From Rhodanobacter sp. (GTDB lineage Bacteria; Pseudomonadota; Gammaproteobacteria; Xanthomonadales; Rhodanobacteraceae), in contig SCRO01000069.1 in NCBI GenBank assembly GCA_004298505.1, forward strand, positions 1 to 58,792: 58,792 nucleotides of DNA, in the 5' to 3' direction. The position numbers and the translations under genes were made by a program. Below, piece after piece: positions 57,728 through 58,792 of this stretch. The notes under the pieces were generated by a model that saw only the letters and a program-made list of their open reading frames with translations, was not told the origin of the DNA and made no database searches. Every line of letters begins with the position of its first letter. Position 1 is the first letter of the stretch.

Positions 57728-57925
57728 TCGGCAATCTCCCAATGCAGGCGCCGGTCCAACCGGCGCGTTCCAGGATCGGTACGCGGACTCATGGCGCGGG
57801 CAGTGGTTGTCGCCACTCCCTGGGTCAGGTCATGCGCACCTTCGCCTGCAGCATAATGCGATACGGGCTATTCAGGGGTGAGATCCGCCCCAAAAGATTT
57901 TTTCTCAAACGCACGCGGCGCAAAC

Positions 57926-57961
57926 ACGACAAGGCGGGGACCTGTGTCCCCGCCTTGTCGT
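57926..57961 (-). terminator. Perfect 16-bp hairpin after the secreted-protein gene
   Basis: Arms ACGACAAGGCGGGGAC and GTCCCCGCCTTGTCGT are exact complements around a CTGT loop. It lies 37 bp downstream of the secreted protein gene that ends at 57998. A strict U-run is lacking on the minus strand, so termination efficiency is uncertain. Confidence 0.7.
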
Positions 57962-57997
57962 GCCGCTTCCGGATTGCGAACTGGAACGCGCTGCGTA

Positions 57998-58654
57998 TCA
58001 GTGCAACGAAGCCAGCTTCACGCCCTTCACCTTGAGCGCCTGGGCGACATCATACAGCGCCTGATTGAGGACCTTGTGGGTGTTTTCGTCGGCCGCATGG
58101 CTGTACTTGGCGTCGATGTCCTGCATCACCCTGACGTGGATGTCATGCGACAGCGCCTTGTCGAACAGGAGGCCCGACCACCAGGTACCGTCGGCCGTGG
58201 TGCCCGCGGTCACCAGGGTCTTGGCCAGCTTGACACCCTTGAGGTCGGCCGGTGCGGCCGGCAGCTTGACGCCCGCCTCGGTGGCGCGCTTGAGTCCGTC
58301 GTTGACGGCGAACGTCATGCCGTTGATGAAGTTCGTCACATTCTCATGGCCGTACTGCTTGGTGAGCTTGGCCACTTCGGCGTTGACCGTCTTCTGGCCA
58401 AGCATCGACACCAGGGCCGTGGAAAAACTGAAGTTGCTGGCCCCGCCACCGGCCTTGACCAGCGCGGCGGTGACGGTCAGGGCCGGCGCACCGTTGTAGC
58501 TCTCGCCGCCAAACCAGTTCATGGCCGACTGCTTCATCTGCGACTGCGCCGCAGGTGCGGTTGTCGGCGCGTCACCGGCGGCCACCGAGGTTCCGGCAAA
58601 CGCGATGCCACCCAGGGCCAGCGCAGCCACCAATACATTTTTACGCATGTTCAT
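57998..58654 (-). CDS. Secreted protein of unknown function
   Basis: The 218-residue protein has a signal peptide (MNMRKNVLVAALALGG..., cleavage after SVAA). The mature chain is mostly helical and Ala/Val/Lys-rich. A run of AVNDGLKRATEAGVKLP, KALSHDIHVRVMQDIDAKY and NTHKVLNQALYDVAQALKV looks like a small helical bundle. I do not recognise the family with confidence. AAAGGAGAATTG precedes the ATG at 58654. It is followed by a strong hairpin. Confidence 0.72.
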   Translation of the reverse strand: MNMRKNVLVAALALGGIAFAGTSVAAGDAPTTAPAAQSQMKQSAMNWFGGESYNGAPALTVTAALVKAGGGASNFSFSTALVSMLGQKTVNAEVAKLTKQYGHENVTNFINGMTFAVNDGLKRATEAGVKLPAAPADLKGVKLAKTLVTAGTTADGTWWSGLLFDKALSHDIHVRVMQDIDAKYSHAADENTHKVLNQALYDVAQALKVKGVKLASLH

Positions 58655-58691
58655 GATCAATTCTCCTTTATGTGGAAACGCGTCACGCCGT

Positions 58692-58792
58692 TCAGGACGT
58701 GGCATGGCTCAGCTCGCGCATGTGCGCGAGAAAATCTTCCGCCGGGTACAGACCATCCAGCGCGCGCCGGGCTTCGGGCGACAGCAAATTTT
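58692..58792 (-). CDS. 3' end of an unknown gene, cut by the window edge
   Basis: The minus strand reads NLLSPEARRALDGLYPAEDF and LAHMRELSHATS then stops at 58692. Only about 33 codons are inside the window. It ends 38 bp before the start of the secreted-protein gene on the same strand and may be in the same transcript. No family is recognisable. Confidence 0.6.
   Translation of the reverse strand, partial: NLLSPEARRALDGLYPAEDFLAHMRELSHATS

Overview
This is a GC-rich chromosomal window from a gammaproteobacterium, most likely Rhodanobacteraceae (Rhodanobacter/Dyella-like) or a close relative in Xanthomonadales. That placement is inferred from gene order and protein style: murJ-ribF-ileS-lspA-ispH with divergent rpsT, feoA-feoB plus a Cys-rich Feo protein, a liu leucine-degradation block, kynureninase, and a cyo quinol oxidase. 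No rRNA or taxonomic marker was compared.

Layout. 1-8.7 kb is housekeeping: the start of a tRNA-Thr, ispH, lspA, ileS, a small AbrB/PIN toxin-antitoxin module, ribF and murJ (all minus), then divergent rpsT with its own promoter and terminator. 8.8-11.2 kb is the feoAB ferrous-iron operon. 11.5-15.3 kb is liuCDE (methylglutaconyl-CoA hydratase, biotin carboxylase subunit, HMG-CoA lyase). 15.4-21.4 kb mixes two acetyltransferases, an RcnB-like protein, an SDR, the EF-P-like YeiP and kynureninase. 21.6-23.1 kb is an intact GH39-type glycosidase. 24-26.9 kb holds a PAS-rich hybrid histidine kinase and a low-affinity iron permease.

From about 27.9 to 45.9 kb the DNA is a patchwork of intact and broken accessory genes: a collapsed CheB/CheR/PAS protein with two single-domain response regulators; an overlapping SDR / membrane protein / gluconate-dehydrogenase-subunit-3 / GMC oxidoreductase operon; remnants of the NHEJ genes ku and ligD around a stress-type SDR; a second iron-permease gene split by a small hairpin-ended element; a TPP-enzyme / enolase-superfamily / sensory-rhodopsin-transducer-like operon; and a broken GH39-glucoamylase fusion. 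46.1-50.2 kb is an intact cyoABCD operon. 50.4-53.2 kb is a minus-strand DoxX-cupin-SMP30-VOC operon, divergent from an SDR-GMC pair (53.4-55.8 kb). The window ends with an acyl-CoA synthetase, a secreted protein and the 3' end of an unknown gene.

The most unusual property is gene decay by internal deletion. At least a dozen genes keep recognisable 5' and 3' parts while the middle is missing, sometimes in frame. Comparison with the intact GH39 paralogue suggests a short direct repeat at one deletion junction. Other signals are a repeat that inserts about 27 residues in frame into IleRS, a MITE-like family with one copy forming the stop codon of the acyl-CoA synthetase, and a hairpin element whose in-silico excision restores the iron permease. 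I did not find CRISPR arrays, prophage, rRNA or a clear new defence system.
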